Of a stretch of 64,000 nucleotides of DNA, positions 45,510 through 53,987 are shown piece after piece. Numbering within the stretch: position 1 is the first letter of the stretch; every line of letters begins with the position of its first letter. This DNA is from Salimicrobium humidisoli. Its GTDB lineage: Bacteria > Bacillota > Bacilli > Bacillales > Halobacillaceae. Made by a program: the position numbers and the translations under genes. Below the pieces are notes generated by a model. The model saw nothing but the letters and a program-made list of their open reading frames with translations, searched no databases and had not been told where the DNA came from. The stretch covers positions 30,875 through 94,874 of the forward strand of contig NZ_NSGH01000011.1 in NCBI RefSeq assembly GCF_002295105.1. Direction: 5' to 3'.

Positions 45510-45557
45510 ATGAAACTTTATACCAAAAAATATGCATATATTGAAATTTTATATCAA
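45510..45557 (+). promoter_or_regulatory. Two phased dyads, probable RpiR/MurR operators
   Basis: ATGAAACTTTATACCAA (45510-45526) and TTGAAATTTTATATCAA (45541-45557) are similar 17-base dyads, 31 bases apart start to start, about three helical turns. The second overlaps the -35 box. The RpiR regulator encoded next is the likely binder, giving autoregulation. Confidence 0.6.
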
Positions 45558-45569
45558 CGAAATTATGAT
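45541..45569 (+). promoter_or_regulatory. Sigma-A promoter of the N-acetylmuramate operon
   Basis: TTGAAA (45541-45546) and TATGAT (45564-45569) are separated by 17 bases. The transcript should start near 45576. Confidence 0.75.
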
Positions 45570-45576
45570 GTATTTA

Positions 45577-45590
45577 TGAAAGCGTTAACA
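45577..45590 (+). promoter_or_regulatory. CcpA cre site at the mur operon start
   Basis: TGAAAGCGTTAACA fits the cre consensus at every fixed position and lies at the expected transcript start, so CcpA would block initiation when preferred sugars are present. Confidence 0.8.
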
Positions 45591-45599
45591 AATAACGCA

Positions 45600-46481
45600 G
45601 TGGGGGTGGTTATACTGGAAGGTATTTTATACAAAATACGTGAATCTCTGAACTACGTTAAACCTTCTGAAGGAGCAGTAGCCAGGTATATTTTAAAAAA
45701 TCCGGAAACGACGGTGACTATGTCTGTAAAACAGCTTGCCGACGCCAGCTTCGCCAGCCCGTCAGCTGTTATGCGGTATTGCCAGACCCTTGGGTATAAG
45801 GGCTTCAAAGACTTTAAACTGAAACTATCCGGAGACCTTACAGTAATCGATTTGCACAACTTGGAACAGGAAACATTAACTCCTGAAGACCCCGTCAATA
45901 AAATGATGGCGGTCATAACCAATACTAATATCCAGTCATTGTACAGTTCACTGCAGTTGATTCAGAAAGATCAGTTTGAGGCTGCTTTCAAGTATTTAAT
46001 CAATGCACAAAAAATCGATTTTTATGGTACAGGAGCCAGTCTTCTGATCGCTTTTGATGCCGTTCAGAAATTTATGCGCATAAACAAAGCATGTACAGCT
46101 TATAGTGATTTTCATATGCAAAAAGTTTCTGCTGTTAATTTGAATGAAGAAGATGTAGCCGTGGCCATTTCTTATTCGGGCGAAACACAGGAAGTCATCA
46201 ATTGTGTCAAAATTGCACAATCTAAAGGGGCAAAGGTAATCGCCATAACGAAATATGCCAATTCTCCTTTAAGTAACCTGGCAGACGCCGTCTTATACGT
46301 AGCGGCCCAGGAAGATGAATTCCGAAGTGCTGCCATGTCTTCACGTATAGCATCTCTAAATGTAATCGATATGCTCTACACAGCCTGTGCTTACGAAAAT
46401 TATGACAAATCACTGGAGTATCTTAACGAAACCTATGACGTTATACGGAGAAGTAACAAGGAGGAAAACGAACGTGAGTGA
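45600..46481 (+). CDS. RpiR-family regulator of the N-acetylmuramate operon (MurR-like)
   Basis: About 290 residues: an N-terminal HTH_6 domain (VKQLADASFASPSAVMRYCQTLGYKGFKDFK) and a C-terminal SIS domain (FYGTGASLLIAFDAVQKFM; AISYSGETQEVI) that binds a sugar phosphate, here probably MurNAc 6-phosphate. It overlaps murQ by 8 bases. The start is uncertain: GTG 45600, GTG 45606 or a CTG at 45615, the last best spaced from GGGGGTGG. Frames further upstream would run through the promoter and cre. Confidence 0.82.
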   Translation: MGVVILEGILYKIRESLNYVKPSEGAVARYILKNPETTVTMSVKQLADASFASPSAVMRYCQTLGYKGFKDFKLKLSGDLTVIDLHNLEQETLTPEDPVNKMMAVITNTNIQSLYSSLQLIQKDQFEAAFKYLINAQKIDFYGTGASLLIAFDAVQKFMRINKACTAYSDFHMQKVSAVNLNEEDVAVAISYSGETQEVINCVKIAQSKGAKVIAITKYANSPLSNLADAVLYVAAQEDEFRSAAMSSRIASLNVIDMLYTACAYENYDKSLEYLNETYDVIRRSNKEENERE

Positions 46482-47391
46482 ACAAAAGGCCACAGAGGCA
46501 CGGAACCATAGAACAATGAACCTTGACAGTATGAGTACAGGAGAAATTTTACGTGTAATGAATGAAGAAGATAAAACAGTTCCTGATGCAGTAAATAAGG
46601 AGTTAAACCAAATCGAAAAAACGGCACGGGCTGTCATCGATTCATTTAATAAAGGAGGAAAACTTGTTTATGTCGGCGCAGGTACAAGCGGGCGCCTGGG
46701 AGTGTTGGACGCTGCTGAATGTCCGCCTACTTTCGGAACAGATCCCGATAAAGTTCAAAGTCTCATTGCGGGCGGGGAAGCCGCTATGACTGAATCCATT
46801 GAAGGCGCGGAAGACGATCCCGAGCAAGCCAAAGCAGATCTGATAGAGATAAATCTAAACGAAAACGACACTGTAATCGCTCTGGCTGCAAGCGGTCAGA
46901 CACCTTACTGTATCGGTGGTTTGGAGTATAGCAACGCAGTGGGAGCAAATACAGCAGCTATCAGTTGTAACAAAAATTCTAAGATTAGTGAGTACGCTGA
47001 CATCCCCATCGAAATTGAAGTAGGCCCTGAAATTTTAACCGGCTCTACTCGATTAAAAGCGGGGACGGCGCAGAAACTGGCCCTGAATATGATCTCGACA
47101 AGTTCCATGATCGGGATAGGAAAAGTTTTTCAAAACCTGATGGTGGATGTACAGCCGACCAATGAAAAACTTAAGAAAAGAGCTAAAGATATTGTAGCTC
47201 GTGCAGCTGAAACCGACGAAAAAACAGCTTCCATATATTTGGAACGAGCACACCAACAGCCAAAAATTGCGATTATCATGCTCACGTTAAACTGCAGTTA
47301 TGAAGAAGCACAAACACATCTCACTGAGTCAAACGGATTTGTCCGCGAAGCAATTAAACTGGTAGACAAGGAGAGTGCAAGGCTTGAATAA
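46474..47391 (+). CDS. murQ: N-acetylmuramic acid 6-phosphate etherase
   Basis: A 305-residue SIS-domain lyase that removes the lactyl ether from MurNAc 6-phosphate to give GlcNAc 6-phosphate and D-lactate. The signature VYVGAGTSGRLGVLDAAECPP and the later ITGSTRLKAGT-like segment (ILTGSTRLKAGTAQKLALNM) are diagnostic. The start is GTG 46474 after AAGGAGGAAAACGAAC. It overlaps both neighbours, as in a tight operon for cell-wall recycling. Confidence 0.94.
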   Translation: MSEQKATEARNHRTMNLDSMSTGEILRVMNEEDKTVPDAVNKELNQIEKTARAVIDSFNKGGKLVYVGAGTSGRLGVLDAAECPPTFGTDPDKVQSLIAGGEAAMTESIEGAEDDPEQAKADLIEINLNENDTVIALAASGQTPYCIGGLEYSNAVGANTAAISCNKNSKISEYADIPIEIEVGPEILTGSTRLKAGTAQKLALNMISTSSMIGIGKVFQNLMVDVQPTNEKLKKRAKDIVARAAETDEKTASIYLERAHQQPKIAIIMLTLNCSYEEAQTHLTESNGFVREAIKLVDKESARLE

Positions 47392-49309
47392 CAAAGAACT
47401 GGCAGAGGTAATTGTCCAAAATCTTGGGGGAGAAAAAAATATTGCGAACCTCACTAATTGCATTACACGCTTACGCATCGATCTGAAATCAAGAAATAAC
47501 ATCGATCTTGAGGCCATCAAAGGTTATGATGAGGTGCTGAGTGTTATTGATCAGGGTACTATCCAGATCGTGCTCGGCCCGGGAAAGGTAACAAAAGTGG
47601 CTAACGAGATCCACGAAAGCACAAACATTACCGTTGATGTCGAAGGAGAAGAAGACAGCAGTGAATTCGACCTTGCCGAAGATACGAAAGCCTCCTATAA
47701 GGCAAAACAGACTTCCAGTTTTCAGCAGCTCTTCAGACATATAGGGAATATTTTCGTCCCTATTGTACCCGGGCTCGTCGCCTCCGGTCTGATGCTCGGT
47801 ATCGCCAATCTGATTTTGAACATGGCAGACGCCGGGTTGATTAACCAGTCCGTCCTCGAATCAGATTGGTATAATCTTCTACAGTCGATAGGTGGCCTGC
47901 TGTTTGGTTCCCTGGGTGTATTTGTAGGTATCAACACAGCCCGCGAATTTGGCGGAACCATGGTCCTCGGCGGTATAGCAGGGCTGTTGATTTATGCTCC
48001 GGTACTCGGCGATATCGGCACGCTAAGCCTATTCGGTCTCGGATTAAGTATAAATACCGGACTCGGCGGCCTGTTAGGCGTCATTATAGCCGCTTATCTA
48101 TTCACGAAGATCGAGAAATTTGTCCGTAACCGCGTCCACGACAGTTTAGACCTGGTTTTGACACCACTTATTACAGTCATGGTCGGGGCACTCGCTACGA
48201 TTATCGTTATTCAGCCTGTTGCCGGAATATTAATGAAAGGTATCACATGGTTTCTTGTGGACATTATGCTTGAGACCGGCGGTGTATTTGGTGGATTTAT
48301 ACTTTCGGCCACCTTCCTTCCTCTCGTAACAGTAGGCATGCACCAGGGTCTGATACCTGTACACTTGGAATTGATTGAACAGTTCGGTTCCACTACACTG
48401 CTTCCGATTCTTGCGATGGCAGGAGGCGGACAGGTTGGCGCGATGTTCGCCATCTATCTAAAAACAAACAGTAAGCGGTTGAAGAATACGGTTGCAAGTG
48501 TCACTCCTGTCGGTATTCTGGGTATTGGAGAGCCGTTGATATACGGAGTAACACTGCCGCTTGGTCGTCCATTTATTACAGCCAGTCTTGGTGCCGGATT
48601 TGGAGGTGCATTCCTTTCTTTCTTCAGCGTCGGTGCTATAACCGTGGGTCCTTCAGGTATAGTGATGATTCCCTTGATTGCTGACAATAAATATCTACTG
48701 TACACTGTAGGACTGCTCATTTCCTACATCGGAGGTTTCGCTTTGACGTATCTGTTCGGTTTCAAAGAAGAGATGGTCAACAAACTTTATGGAGAAGCTC
48801 CTGAGCAGCCAAAACAGAAAGATACGGCTGAGGCAGTACAAAACGACAACAAAGAAGAGGAAACTCAGATTAAGAGTCCTATGACCGGTATGTTACGCCC
48901 TCTGAATGAACTGTCGGATGAAGTCTTCGCCAATGAACTGGTCGGGAAAGGTATCGCCATCCAGCCCGAAGAAGGGAAACTTTACGCTCCGGCGGATGGT
49001 ACCATTTCAACCATTTATCCAACGGGTCATGCTATCGGTATAACAACCACAGATGGCGCAGAAATATTGCTTCATATCGGTTTAGATACTGTGAAGATAG
49101 AAGAAAAGGTCTTCACCCTTCATGTTTCTCAGGATGATACCGTAGAAGCGGGTCAATTATTGTGCACGTTCGATACCGAAGCAATAACCAGTCAGGGGTA
49201 CGACCTCACATCACCGATTGTCATTACTAATTCTAATGACTACGCAGCAATTACCCCGGTAGAAGTGGAACATGTGGAAGCAGGCAAAGAGTTGCTGGAA
49301 TTAAAATGA
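47384..49309 (+). CDS. PTS MurNAc-type transporter, fused EIIBCA
   Basis: A 641-residue PTS permease. The EIIB phosphocysteine is Cys26 in LTNCITRLR; a long EIIC with about ten membrane segments follows (GxGEPLIYG around ILGIGEPLIYG); a glucose-type EIIA domain closes the protein with the phosphohistidine His564 in LLHIGLDTV. MurP of E. coli and B. subtilis, as I recall, lack EIIA, so this fusion is self-contained. TTG 47384 has the best distance to AAGGAGAG; the GTG at 47375 is too close. It overlaps murQ by 8 bases. Confidence 0.9.
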   Translation: MNNKELAEVIVQNLGGEKNIANLTNCITRLRIDLKSRNNIDLEAIKGYDEVLSVIDQGTIQIVLGPGKVTKVANEIHESTNITVDVEGEEDSSEFDLAEDTKASYKAKQTSSFQQLFRHIGNIFVPIVPGLVASGLMLGIANLILNMADAGLINQSVLESDWYNLLQSIGGLLFGSLGVFVGINTAREFGGTMVLGGIAGLLIYAPVLGDIGTLSLFGLGLSINTGLGGLLGVIIAAYLFTKIEKFVRNRVHDSLDLVLTPLITVMVGALATIIVIQPVAGILMKGITWFLVDIMLETGGVFGGFILSATFLPLVTVGMHQGLIPVHLELIEQFGSTTLLPILAMAGGGQVGAMFAIYLKTNSKRLKNTVASVTPVGILGIGEPLIYGVTLPLGRPFITASLGAGFGGAFLSFFSVGAITVGPSGIVMIPLIADNKYLLYTVGLLISYIGGFALTYLFGFKEEMVNKLYGEAPEQPKQKDTAEAVQNDNKEEETQIKSPMTGMLRPLNELSDEVFANELVGKGIAIQPEEGKLYAPADGTISTIYPTGHAIGITTTDGAEILLHIGLDTVKIEEKVFTLHVSQDDTVEAGQLLCTFDTEAITSQGYDLTSPIVITNSNDYAAITPVEVEHVEAGKELLELK

Positions 49310-49387
49310 CTTATAGTCCCTGACTGTAAAAGAACTTTATCTACCCTAGTAAACAAAGATGGTGAACTCGATTCTGCTTATTAAACC

Positions 49388-49434
49388 ACCCCGAAAAACA
49401 GACGCTTTTTCTTCGTGTCTGCCTTTCGGGGTTC
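49388..49434 (+). terminator. Possible terminator of the mur operon
   Basis: ACCCCGAAA pairs with TTTCGGGGT and an inner CAGAC/GTCTG stem extends it. The following T-run is weak, so termination is uncertain. The rest of 49310-49630 shows nothing else. Confidence 0.45.
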
Positions 49435-49589
49435 AGTTCATTATCAGGCAGAAACTTCTCTACATACTTTTGTCCTTAATCAGTCCGCCCCTCTTTCCGA
49501 ACCATGGAGTAACGGCGGTTCGACAGAAAAATTTCACGAAAAAGGAAACAATTCACCCTTCTATACTTGAAACTTCAACCAACAATAAA

Positions 49590-49621
49590 GAAAACGGCAA
49601 TGGGTATCCACTGCCGTTTTC
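49590..49621. terminator. Terminator of hxlAB
   Basis: AAAACGGCA pairs with TGCCGTTTT with inner pairing; the minus-strand side reads on into TTTTCTTTATTG. Confidence 0.85.
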
Positions 49622-49630
49622 TACATTCTA

Positions 49631-50188
49631 TTATTCAAGATTAGCGTGTTTGCCGTACATCTTATCCGTGTCCAGCCCCTTTATCTCCATGACTCTAAGA
49701 ATTATAGCGTCGTAAAAGAGGAGCAGGGTCTGCTCAAACAGGGAGCCCATCGGCTGGATAGTCGAATGGTTGCTGTCACTTCTGTCCTTCGTGGCCCCCG
49801 GGAGGGTGACCGTGAAATCAGCTATGTTGCCGATTGTAGAGTCCGGGACCAGCGTAACAGCGGCGATGACCCCACCGATGCTTCTTGCTTTTTCAGCGAC
49901 GGAAACCAGTCCTTTCGTTTCCCCTGAACCGGAGCCGATGATCAGGATGTCCTCGGCTTCAAAATTCGGTGTCACCGTCTCTCCTAAAACGTAAGCATCA
50001 ATTCCCATGTGCATCAGTCGCATAGCAAAGGATTGCGCCATAAACCCGGATCTTCCGGCTCCGGTCACGAAGACTTTTCCGGCTGACAGAATCTCCTCTG
50101 CTGCTCTTTCCGCTTCCTCATCCGGAATTACATCGGCGGAATGCTGTAATTCCTGGATGATCTGTTGCAAAAACTCTGTAGTTCTCAA
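49631..50188 (-). CDS. hxlB: 6-phospho-3-hexuloisomerase
   Basis: A 185-residue SIS-domain isomerase converting hexulose 6-phosphate to fructose 6-phosphate in the ribulose monophosphate pathway. FVTGAGRSGFMAQSFAMRLMHMG and IIGSGSGETKGLVSVAEKA are characteristic. It follows hxlA with a 4-base overlap and ends at a strong terminator. In Bacillus this pathway fixes and detoxifies formaldehyde. Confidence 0.94.
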   Translation of the reverse strand: MRTTEFLQQIIQELQHSADVIPDEEAERAAEEILSAGKVFVTGAGRSGFMAQSFAMRLMHMGIDAYVLGETVTPNFEAEDILIIGSGSGETKGLVSVAEKARSIGGVIAAVTLVPDSTIGNIADFTVTLPGATKDRSDSNHSTIQPMGSLFEQTLLLFYDAIILRVMEIKGLDTDKMYGKHANLE

Positions 50189-50826
50189 GCTGTAGACCCC
50201 TGACGGATCATTTCCTGCATTTTTGCGGCGACAGCTTTTTTATCTTCCTGACCGGCAATTCCGCCGCCTACGATGATGAGATCCGGCTGAACTTTGATTA
50301 CCTCTTCCAGCTGATCCAGTTTAATTCCGCCGGCGATGGCTGTCTTCGCATTTCTAACTACGTTTTTGATCGTCTGCAGGTCTTCGAAAGAATTCTTTCC
50401 GACAGCCTGAAGATCGTAGCCCGTGTGTACGCAGATGTAGTCCACGCCCAGTTCATCAAGCTCTTTCGCACGCGTTTCTATATCCTTCACTGCGATCAGA
50501 TCGACTAGCACTTCTTTGCCCTGATTCCGCGCTTCTTCCACGGCCCCTTTGATGGACTCGTCTTCAGCCGCACCGAGTACTGTTACAATATCAGCATTCG
50601 CTTCGGATGCTTTTTGTACTTCATATGCTGCCGCATCCATCGTTTTCAGGTCAGCCAGTACCTCAAGATTCGGAAACGCTTCTTTCATTTCCCGTACTGC
50701 TTTCAGCCCTTCTATTTTAATGATCGGGGTGCCGATCTCCACCACGTCAATGTGGTCTTCTACTTCTTTCACTAATTCTTTCGCTTCCGGAATATTTACA
50801 AGGTCCAATGCTAATTGTAGTTTCAT
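50185..50826 (-). CDS. hxlA: 3-hexulose-6-phosphate synthase
   Basis: A 213-residue TIM barrel of the OMP-decarboxylase superfamily that joins formaldehyde to ribulose 5-phosphate. LALDLVNIPEA, VLADLKTMDAAAYE (metal-binding DxKxxD) and IIVGGGIAGQEDKK phosphate loop are present. AGGAGGAACTTTTA precedes the ATG. It is divergent from the tandem HxlR regulator. Confidence 0.94.
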   Translation of the reverse strand: MKLQLALDLVNIPEAKELVKEVEDHIDVVEIGTPIIKIEGLKAVREMKEAFPNLEVLADLKTMDAAAYEVQKASEANADIVTVLGAAEDESIKGAVEEARNQGKEVLVDLIAVKDIETRAKELDELGVDYICVHTGYDLQAVGKNSFEDLQTIKNVVRNAKTAIAGGIKLDQLEEVIKVQPDLIIVGGGIAGQEDKKAVAAKMQEMIRQGSTA

Positions 50827-50908
50827 TAAAAGTTCCTCCTGCTGTTAGTCTGATTTTTCTCCTGTGTAAAGAGAATGAATCTTTACGCTTCACCCGTAAT
50901 AGTAAAGG

Positions 50909-50963
50909 GTAATCCTATTTTATGTAAGTAGGCACTTTTTTCTGATATAGTATCCTAAAATAG
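50909..50963 (+). promoter_or_regulatory. Candidate HxlR sites between hxlA and hxlR
   Basis: GTAATCCTATTTTA (50909-50922) and GTATCCTAAAATA (50950-50962) share an ATCCTA core, 40 bases apart, in the 161-base divergent intergenic region. B. subtilis HxlR is known to bind repeats upstream of hxlAB; whether these are the sites is a guess. Confidence 0.35.
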
Positions 50964-50987
50964 ACTAATGCGTGAGAGAGGGATTGA

Positions 50988-51644
50988 ATGATCACTAAAA
51001 ATCTCAAAGGATTTTATCCTGAAAAGGAAATAACGCTGTCCGTGCTCGAAGGAAAGTGGAAGCTCACCCTTTTATGCCACCTCGGGTTACAAGGGACGAA
51101 ACGCTTCGGGGAACTGAAACAACTGACACCAGGAATCACCCAGCAGATGCTGACGAACCAGCTCAAAGAATTGGAAGAAACCGGGCTCGTACACCGGGAA
51201 GTGTATCGTGTCGTTCCGCCGAAAGTGGAATATTCCCTGACCGAGGAAGGGAAAAGTCTCTTGCCTATCCTGGATATGCTGTATGAGTGGGGGAGTAACC
51301 ATCCGGTACATGCGGACGCAGAGAAAAGTATGTATGCGGAGAAACTTCGGACCCTTTCTGTAATCGAAGGGAAATGGAAACTCATTATTTTGTGCCACGT
51401 AGGTCTGAAAGGGACGAAACGCTTCGGGGAATTAAGAAAACTGATCCCGTCCATCACGAAAAAAATGCTGTCGGCTCAGCTCAGGGAAATGGAAGAAGAC
51501 GGACTCGTCCACCGGGAAGTGTATCCTGTCGTCCCTCCCAAAGTGGAATATTCATTGACGAACCAGGGGATGAGCCTGTTTCCGATCCTGACGGCACTCG
51601 AAGAATGGGGCAGCCGCTATATAGCCCGCCATGGGGAGGCATAA
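50988..51644 (+). CDS. HxlR-family regulator with two fused HxlR domains
   Basis: A 218-residue protein made of two complete HxlR winged-helix domains, about residues 10-105 and 116-211. Matching landmarks lie exactly 106 residues apart: [24 protein letters not shown] (36-43, 142-149), [18 protein letters not shown] repeats also survive. Ordinary HxlR is about 120 residues and dimerises; this is a one-chain dimer. The cysteine that in B. subtilis HxlR senses formaldehyde (Cys11 in NCEK) is replaced by Pro and Ala, while each copy has a Cys in LLCHLG/ILCHVG. Divergent from hxlAB, so regulation of that operon is likely. Confidence 0.88.
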   Translation: MITKNLKGFYPEKEITLSVLEGKWKLTLLCHLGLQGTKRFGELKQLTPGITQQMLTNQLKELEETGLVHREVYRVVPPKVEYSLTEEGKSLLPILDMLYEWGSNHPVHADAEKSMYAEKLRTLSVIEGKWKLIILCHVGLKGTKRFGELRKLIPSITKKMLSAQLREMEEDGLVHREVYPVVPPKVEYSLTNQGMSLFPILTALEEWGSRYIARHGEA

Positions 51645-51730
51645 AAATTGTCGCTTCGAGTGACAGGAGCATTCATTTTTAAGGGAATAAAATAATAAAG
51701 CATCTAACAATTCAAACATAAACTCCAAAA

Positions 51731-51764
51731 ATCCTGTTGCTTCAGTACACAACAGGTTTTTTTA
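51731..51764 (+). terminator. Terminator after the tandem hxlR gene
   Basis: CCTGTTG (51733-51739) pairs with CAACAGG (51750-51756), then TTTTTTT. Confidence 0.85.
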
Positions 51765-51830
51765 TTAAAGTTTTCTTTTTTACGCTTATGCTATTGTTAT
51801 TCCAAACATTTTCCAACGAAACGAGCATTT

Positions 51831-51862
51831 AAAAAAAGGCCTACCGACGTTCACGGTAGACC
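51831..51862 (-). terminator. Terminator of the membrane hydrolase gene
   Basis: On the minus strand GGTCTACCG pairs with CGGTAGGCC, followed by seven T. Confidence 0.88.
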
Positions 51863-51885
51863 ATTACGTATATTCCCCCTGTTAA

Positions 51886-53724
51886 TTAGTTTGGTAATTG
51901 TGTCAAAGTATTGCTAACAGAAATTAACGTAACAACTATGGCAATAATTATTCCTCCCAAATAAGGATTCAAGCTTGCTTTGAAAATCTTCCTTGAGATT
52001 ATCGCAGCCACAGGTAATATGACTAGAAAACTAATCAGCCAAATACCTACAATAGCAGAGACGTTTTCAAAAAATACATGTCCCGTAACAAAGAAAGTGG
52101 TGTATTGGATAGCGAGCACAACTATCGGCCCGAGTGCGTTAAAAAGAGCTAGCAAAGCAGTGTTCACCCACTCTTTTTTTCCATTCCTATAATAGTTGAA
52201 ACTGTTTACTACTATGGAATTGGCTACGAAATATATCAAGAAAAACGGCAGGTATTTTAATCCAATAATGAGTTTATCCGGCGTAAAGTCCGTAACCGCC
52301 AGGAACCAGATTCGAAAGTCTGTATTGAATAAATAGTCGCTTACAAAAACTAAACCAAATGCAGCAGCACTTACAATGAGAGCCAACAACGCCGTTTTAC
52401 CAAGCGTTCTTAGGCTAATAGATACTCCTACATCCTTTAACTTGGATTTGTACTCACTATCTGTGAATTTGCGGGACAGGAACACTAACAATATAGCAAA
52501 TAATCCATTTAATGCTGCCCATGTCCCCACATAAAATGTATATGCCTGAGGAAAGAAATCCGGGCGATTCACCGCTGTCCAGTTAAACAAGGCGATATAA
52601 GAAACTCCTGAAAAGACAGCACTTGCTACAAGCCCTCCCCAAAACCACGCTTTTTGCTTCTTCGTTGCGAATTCAGCTGGCGATGGCTCTTGTGGTGCAC
52701 GAAGTTCTGAAAATGGTCCTGTAAACAATAGCATTTTCGTGAAACTTACGAGAAACATCCCAAAACCGATAAGGCCTAATAAGTTGAAAAATTCTTTGAA
52801 CTGCCACACTTGTTCCTCTGCCGGTATATCTTCCGGGTTCCCCAATGTTTCATCAAAAAAGTTTATACTCTGTGTCGCTACATGACCAGAAAAATGGTTC
52901 CACGGATGTGTCTGAGACGGATTGTAAATTACACGTGTAGTCGATTCTCCATTAATTTCTTTTTCATACATTTCATAACTGGAACGAGTAGATTCAATAT
53001 TTTCAGGTGATTCACCGAAATGTAGAAACGACTGGGCGTTATCCGTATCTATAAAATCTCTCGGGGCAGTCATTGTACCATCAGGATTTTCAGTTCGGAA
53101 GAAGAATTCATCATATTGAGCTGCCACGATCCCCACGTCTCTGTTCCCGTATTTATTATAATATTCCTCAGTGTCCGGATTTATATAGTCCGCGTCGTTT
53201 GCTACCAATAGTACTGAATCTATCAATTGGTTCTCTTTTTCATTGTCCAGGTCAATAGACCAATTGGCAGCTCGAGCGCCGTTAGAATGACCTGTTATTC
53301 CAATCCTGGAAGTGTCTATGTATGGTAGGTCTGTCATTAATTCTACAGCATCATACATGCCTGTCCCTCGTTCTGGCCACTCATCGGGACTGACAGCTTC
53401 AGATTCTCCATGGCCATACATATCTATGGACATAACAACATATCCTCTTCTGGAATATTCAACGAAGTTCATATCCTGCATTTCTTTGTTATTATACCAG
53501 CCATGACTAGTAACTATACCTGGCGCAGGGTTATCTTCAGACACACCTTCAGGCGTAAACAAAAATGCACTCATCATATGGCCAGAAGGCGTCTCCCATT
53601 TAATTTCTTTAACCTCCACTTCACCACCAGAAGTCTGGACCAAAGATGCACCGATAACACCAACGACTACTAATATTAATGATATTAGTAAGTATAACTT
53701 AGATTTTCTTTTTGTATTTTTCAT
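51886..53724 (-). CDS. Alpha/beta hydrolase fused to a polytopic membrane domain
   Basis: A 612-residue protein: one N-terminal membrane segment (about 10-28), a dienelactone-hydrolase-like alpha/beta domain (about 35-300) with nucleophile Ser in GITGHSNGARAA and a histidine in SQTHPWNHFSGH, then about eight membrane segments to the end. The hydrolase domain should face outside. I know such fusions only as uncharacterised proteins. ATG 53724 follows GGGAGGGGAGAAGAG. Expression runs from a consensus promoter 200 bases upstream, past a leader terminator. Confidence 0.8.
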   Translation of the reverse strand: MKNTKRKSKLYLLISLILVVVGVIGASLVQTSGGEVEVKEIKWETPSGHMMSAFLFTPEGVSEDNPAPGIVTSHGWYNNKEMQDMNFVEYSRRGYVVMSIDMYGHGESEAVSPDEWPERGTGMYDAVELMTDLPYIDTSRIGITGHSNGARAANWSIDLDNEKENQLIDSVLLVANDADYINPDTEEYYNKYGNRDVGIVAAQYDEFFFRTENPDGTMTAPRDFIDTDNAQSFLHFGESPENIESTRSSYEMYEKEINGESTTRVIYNPSQTHPWNHFSGHVATQSINFFDETLGNPEDIPAEEQVWQFKEFFNLLGLIGFGMFLVSFTKMLLFTGPFSELRAPQEPSPAEFATKKQKAWFWGGLVASAVFSGVSYIALFNWTAVNRPDFFPQAYTFYVGTWAALNGLFAILLVFLSRKFTDSEYKSKLKDVGVSISLRTLGKTALLALIVSAAAFGLVFVSDYLFNTDFRIWFLAVTDFTPDKLIIGLKYLPFFLIYFVANSIVVNSFNYYRNGKKEWVNTALLALFNALGPIVVLAIQYTTFFVTGHVFFENVSAIVGIWLISFLVILPVAAIISRKIFKASLNPYLGGIIIAIVVTLISVSNTLTQLPN

Positions 53725-53829
53725 GTTACTCTTCTCCCCTCCCATTTGTAATTAAGCCTACAACCTCCCGACCATGCAAACGTGAGCCACCTCTCTTTCA
53801 TTTAATTGCTATATAATCAAACAGGTATG

Positions 53830-53895
53830 CAAAAACACAAAAACCCACACTGCAATAGACATACTTCACTGAAGAAGCACTATTCCAGCATGGGT
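53830..53895 (-). terminator. Leader terminator, possible attenuator, of the membrane hydrolase gene
   Basis: On the minus strand 53895-53880 pairs with 53858-53843 over 15 of 16 positions around a 21-base loop, followed by TTTTTGTGTTTTT. It lies about 30 bases after the predicted transcript start and 106 bases before the gene. A short frame ATG 53901 to TGA 53866 (METHAGIVLLQ) with GGTGGAG just ahead overlaps the 5' arm, the arrangement of an attenuator with leader peptide. Confidence 0.65.
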
Positions 53896-53932
53896 CTCCA
53901 TATCTCCACCACTACTTTAACTTGTTAAATCG

Positions 53933-53961
53933 ATTATAATGGTTCATGAAAGCGTTGTCAA
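53933..53961 (-). promoter_or_regulatory. Consensus sigma-A promoter with embedded cre site
   Basis: Read on the minus strand: TTGACA (53961-53956), 17 bases, TATAAT (53938-53933), a perfect consensus promoter. A cre (TGAAAGCGTTGTCA on plus, 53947-53960) covers most of the -35 box and the spacer, so CcpA would repress it. Confidence 0.88.
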
Positions 53962-53987
53962 ATTATAGTAAAATTAAGCGTTATATT

